A program made the position numbers and the translations under genes. This document shows, piece by piece, positions 62,810 through 64,000 of a stretch of DNA of 64,000 nucleotides. Location: assembly GCF_009764685.1 (NCBI RefSeq), contig NZ_VHLM01000019.1, positions 157,889-221,888 on the forward strand. Reading direction: 5' to 3'. How positions within the stretch are numbered: position 1 is the stretch's first letter; the number at the start of each line of letters is the position of its first letter. Below the pieces are notes generated by a model that saw only the letters and a program-made list of their open reading frames with translations, did no database searches and was not told where the DNA came from. This stretch comes from Flavobacterium sp. I-STPP5a. Its GTDB lineage: Bacteria > Bacteroidota > Bacteroidia > Flavobacteriales > Flavobacteriaceae.

Positions 62810-63037
62810 ATGTCAGCAATGCTAAAACTTAAATTTTTTTTCGAAAAACACGGATTTCATGTTTCTTCTAGATTAGCAGACACTCTTGGAATGCGGGCAA
62901 GTAGTGTGCGTCTTTTTTTTATATACCTCTCTTTTGTCACTGCTGGATTATGGTTTGCAGTGTATCTTACACTCGCATTTTGGATGAAGTTAAAAGATCT
63001 CATAAGGGCAAAACGAACTTCAGTATTTGATTTATAA
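62810..63037 (+). CDS. PspC-domain small membrane protein
   Basis: 75 aa. A PspC-like pattern: VSSRLADTLGMRASSVRLFFIYLSF, then a membrane helix (about 36-58, VTAGLWFAVYLTLAFW). A short phage-shock-type protein. The start could also be the ATG at 62819. The gene's terminator has been split by an IS insertion. Confidence 0.82.
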   Translation: MSAMLKLKFFFEKHGFHVSSRLADTLGMRASSVRLFFIYLSFVTAGLWFAVYLTLAFWMKLKDLIRAKRTSVFDL

Positions 63038-63044
63038 AATAAAT

Positions 63045-63066
63045 AAAAAAAGGCTCCTAAAATTAG
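63045..63066 (+). terminator. Left half of a split terminator
   Basis: AAAAAAGGCTCCTAAAATTAG forms the left arm and loop of a hairpin; the expected right arm GAGCC with T-run is replaced by IS sequence from about 63067. Confidence 0.6.
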
Positions 63067-63106
63067 AGGGCACTGAAAAAGTCTTTTTTCGAATAAATTG
63101 ATAAAT

Positions 63107-63144
63107 AAAAGGAGTAGAAAGCTTAGTATTTCTACTCCTTTTTT
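63107..63144 (+). terminator. Hairpin inside IS, upstream of transposase
   Basis: The 14-bp stem AAAAGGAGTAGAAA (63107-63120) pairs with TTTCTACTCCTTTT (63129-63142), with T-run. It lies between the IS end and the transposase start, so it can block read-through from outside. Confidence 0.8.
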
Positions 63145-63177
63145 GGTATATTTAGCTGTAATTATAAGAGCTTTTAG

Positions 63178-64000
63178 ATGTTAGTACAACAGCAATCAAT
63201 ACAGTTCAGTGAACATTCTTCTTTATATGATTTAATTATTCCAAAGAATAACATTCTGAGAAAAATCAATGATTTAATAGATTTTTCCTTCATTTATGAT
63301 GAATTATTAAATAAGTACTGCACCAATAATGGACGTATGGCAGAAAGCCCCGTTCGTATGTTCAAGTATTTGCTTCTTAAAACAATTTACACCGTTTCCG
63401 ATGTTGATGTAGTGGAACGTTCTCAATATGATATGTCTTTTAAATATTTTTTAGATATGAATCCAGAAGACGATGTTATCAATCCGAGTTCGTTGACCAA
63501 ATTCAGAAAACTACGCTTGAAAGACACCGACTTATTAAATCTATTGATAAATAAAACAGTAACTATTGCTATTGAAAAAGGAATAATTCGTTCGAAGTCT
63601 ATTATCGTTGATGCCACTCATACTTTATCAAGATCTAATCCGTTTTTAGCCATCGATGTATTGAGAGAACGCTCCAAGTTACTTCGAAAAACAGTATACA
63701 CCTTTGACGACCAATTCAAAGAACGTATGCCTGAAAAGAATTCCGACAATGATTTAGAAAAGGAGTTGGTTTATTGTAAAGAGTTAGAAAAGCGTATCGA
63801 AAACGAGCCATCTATAAGTTCGATTCCTGCAGTGAAAGAGAAATTAAACCTGTTAAAGGAAACCGTAGAGGACACTCAAGAAAATTTAACACTATCAAAA
63901 GATACCGATGCAAAAATAGGTCATAAATCTGCCGAGAGTTCCTTCTTTGGCTATAAGACTCATTTGGCTATGACCGAAGAGCGCATCATTACTGCAGCTG
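63178..64000 (+). CDS. IS1182-family transposase, N-terminal part
   Basis: 274 codons from ATG 63178, open to the window edge. The N-terminal DUF772-like region has NGRMAESPVRMFKYLLLK, VSDVDVVERSQYDMSFKYFL and NPSSLTKFRKLRL. The first catalytic Asp is in SKSIIVDATHTLSRS, and ESSFFGYKTHLAMTEE leads into the second DDE block. IS1182-like by this order. The rest lies beyond the window; no frameshift is seen so far. Confidence 0.88.
   Translation, partial: MLVQQQSIQFSEHSSLYDLIIPKNNILRKINDLIDFSFIYDELLNKYCTNNGRMAESPVRMFKYLLLKTIYTVSDVDVVERSQYDMSFKYFLDMNPEDDVINPSSLTKFRKLRLKDTDLLNLLINKTVTIAIEKGIIRSKSIIVDATHTLSRSNPFLAIDVLRERSKLLRKTVYTFDDQFKERMPEKNSDNDLEKELVYCKELEKRIENEPSISSIPAVKEKLNLLKETVEDTQENLTLSKDTDAKIGHKSAESSFFGYKTHLAMTEERIITAA

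Larger units (their letters stand above)
63067..64000 (+). mobile_element. IS1182-type insertion sequence, left end (cut by window)
   Basis: The left end is taken at about 63067 (AGGGCACTGAAAAAGTC), from the break in the terminator. The element contains a strong internal hairpin, then a transposase frame open to the window edge. The right end is outside the window, so inverted repeats and a target duplication cannot be checked. Confidence 0.75.

Overview
The window looks like chromosomal DNA of a Bacteroidota bacterium, most likely Flavobacterium or a close relative. It is AT-rich. Many starts are preceded by the phylum's -7 promoter box TAnnTTTG rather than a clear Shine-Dalgarno sequence. 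It carries two SusC/SusD pairs, a type IX secretion sorting domain, an ECF sigma/FecR pair and several families typical of Bacteroidota (DUF4136, DUF4230, DUF5522, DUF2851, GSCFA, putative porin). No rRNA, tRNA, CRISPR array or prophage was seen.

Layout. 1-4234 (minus strand): an unknown secreted protein cut by the window edge, then a run M23 peptidase - MerR regulator - LemA - two TPM-domain proteins. 4552-18400: housekeeping and metabolic genes (alaS, ABC exporter, GSCFA, DUF4230, aromatic amino acid hydroxylase, phytase-like esterase, truncated haemoglobin). This part ends with an ilvA operon headed by an ACT-domain gene and two tandem isoleucine-rich leader peptide/terminator units. 18500-26900 is an accessory island: a YdhR-like protein, an unknown protein, a TPR sensor kinase with a LytTR response regulator, a predicted ClyA/HBL-type alpha-pore-forming protein and an unknown beta-rich protein. 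The last two genes each sit behind a copy of one repeated promoter block, and further copies of that block have lost their genes. The island ends in fragments of two different transposases.

26898-36688 is a SusCD-type locus: ECF sigma, FecR anti-sigma, STN-type SusC, SusD, a GDPD/PLC-like plus alkaline phosphatase fusion, and a PI-PLC lipoprotein. Together they suggest uptake and dephosphorylation of a phosphorylated (phospholipid or inositol phosphate) substrate. 36753-45684: DUF4136 lipoprotein, urocanate hydratase, DUF5522, a T9SS-secreted protein, D-cysteine desulfhydrase-like enzyme, a glucosaminidase-LysM lipoprotein and hemL. 45770-52243: a periplasmic helical protein, lysS, two paralogous lipoproteins with lipB, and rnhB. 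52427-63037: a second SusCD pair, a putative porin, a cystathionine beta-synthase-like enzyme, an exonuclease, DUF2851 and PspC. 63067 to the end is the left part of an IS1182-type insertion sequence that split the terminator of the PspC gene.

The signals most worth following are: (1) the kinase/LytTR locus with replicated promoter blocks, each carrying three direct repeats at 22 and 21 bp and two driving toxin-like genes; (2) the tandem Ile attenuators; (3) related G/C-rich palindrome-like elements inserted in frame inside hutU and a GSCFA gene, plus a separate four-copy intergenic repeat family; (4) partial DUF4136 3'-end copies scattered in the window. All calls come from reading the sequence; no database search was run.
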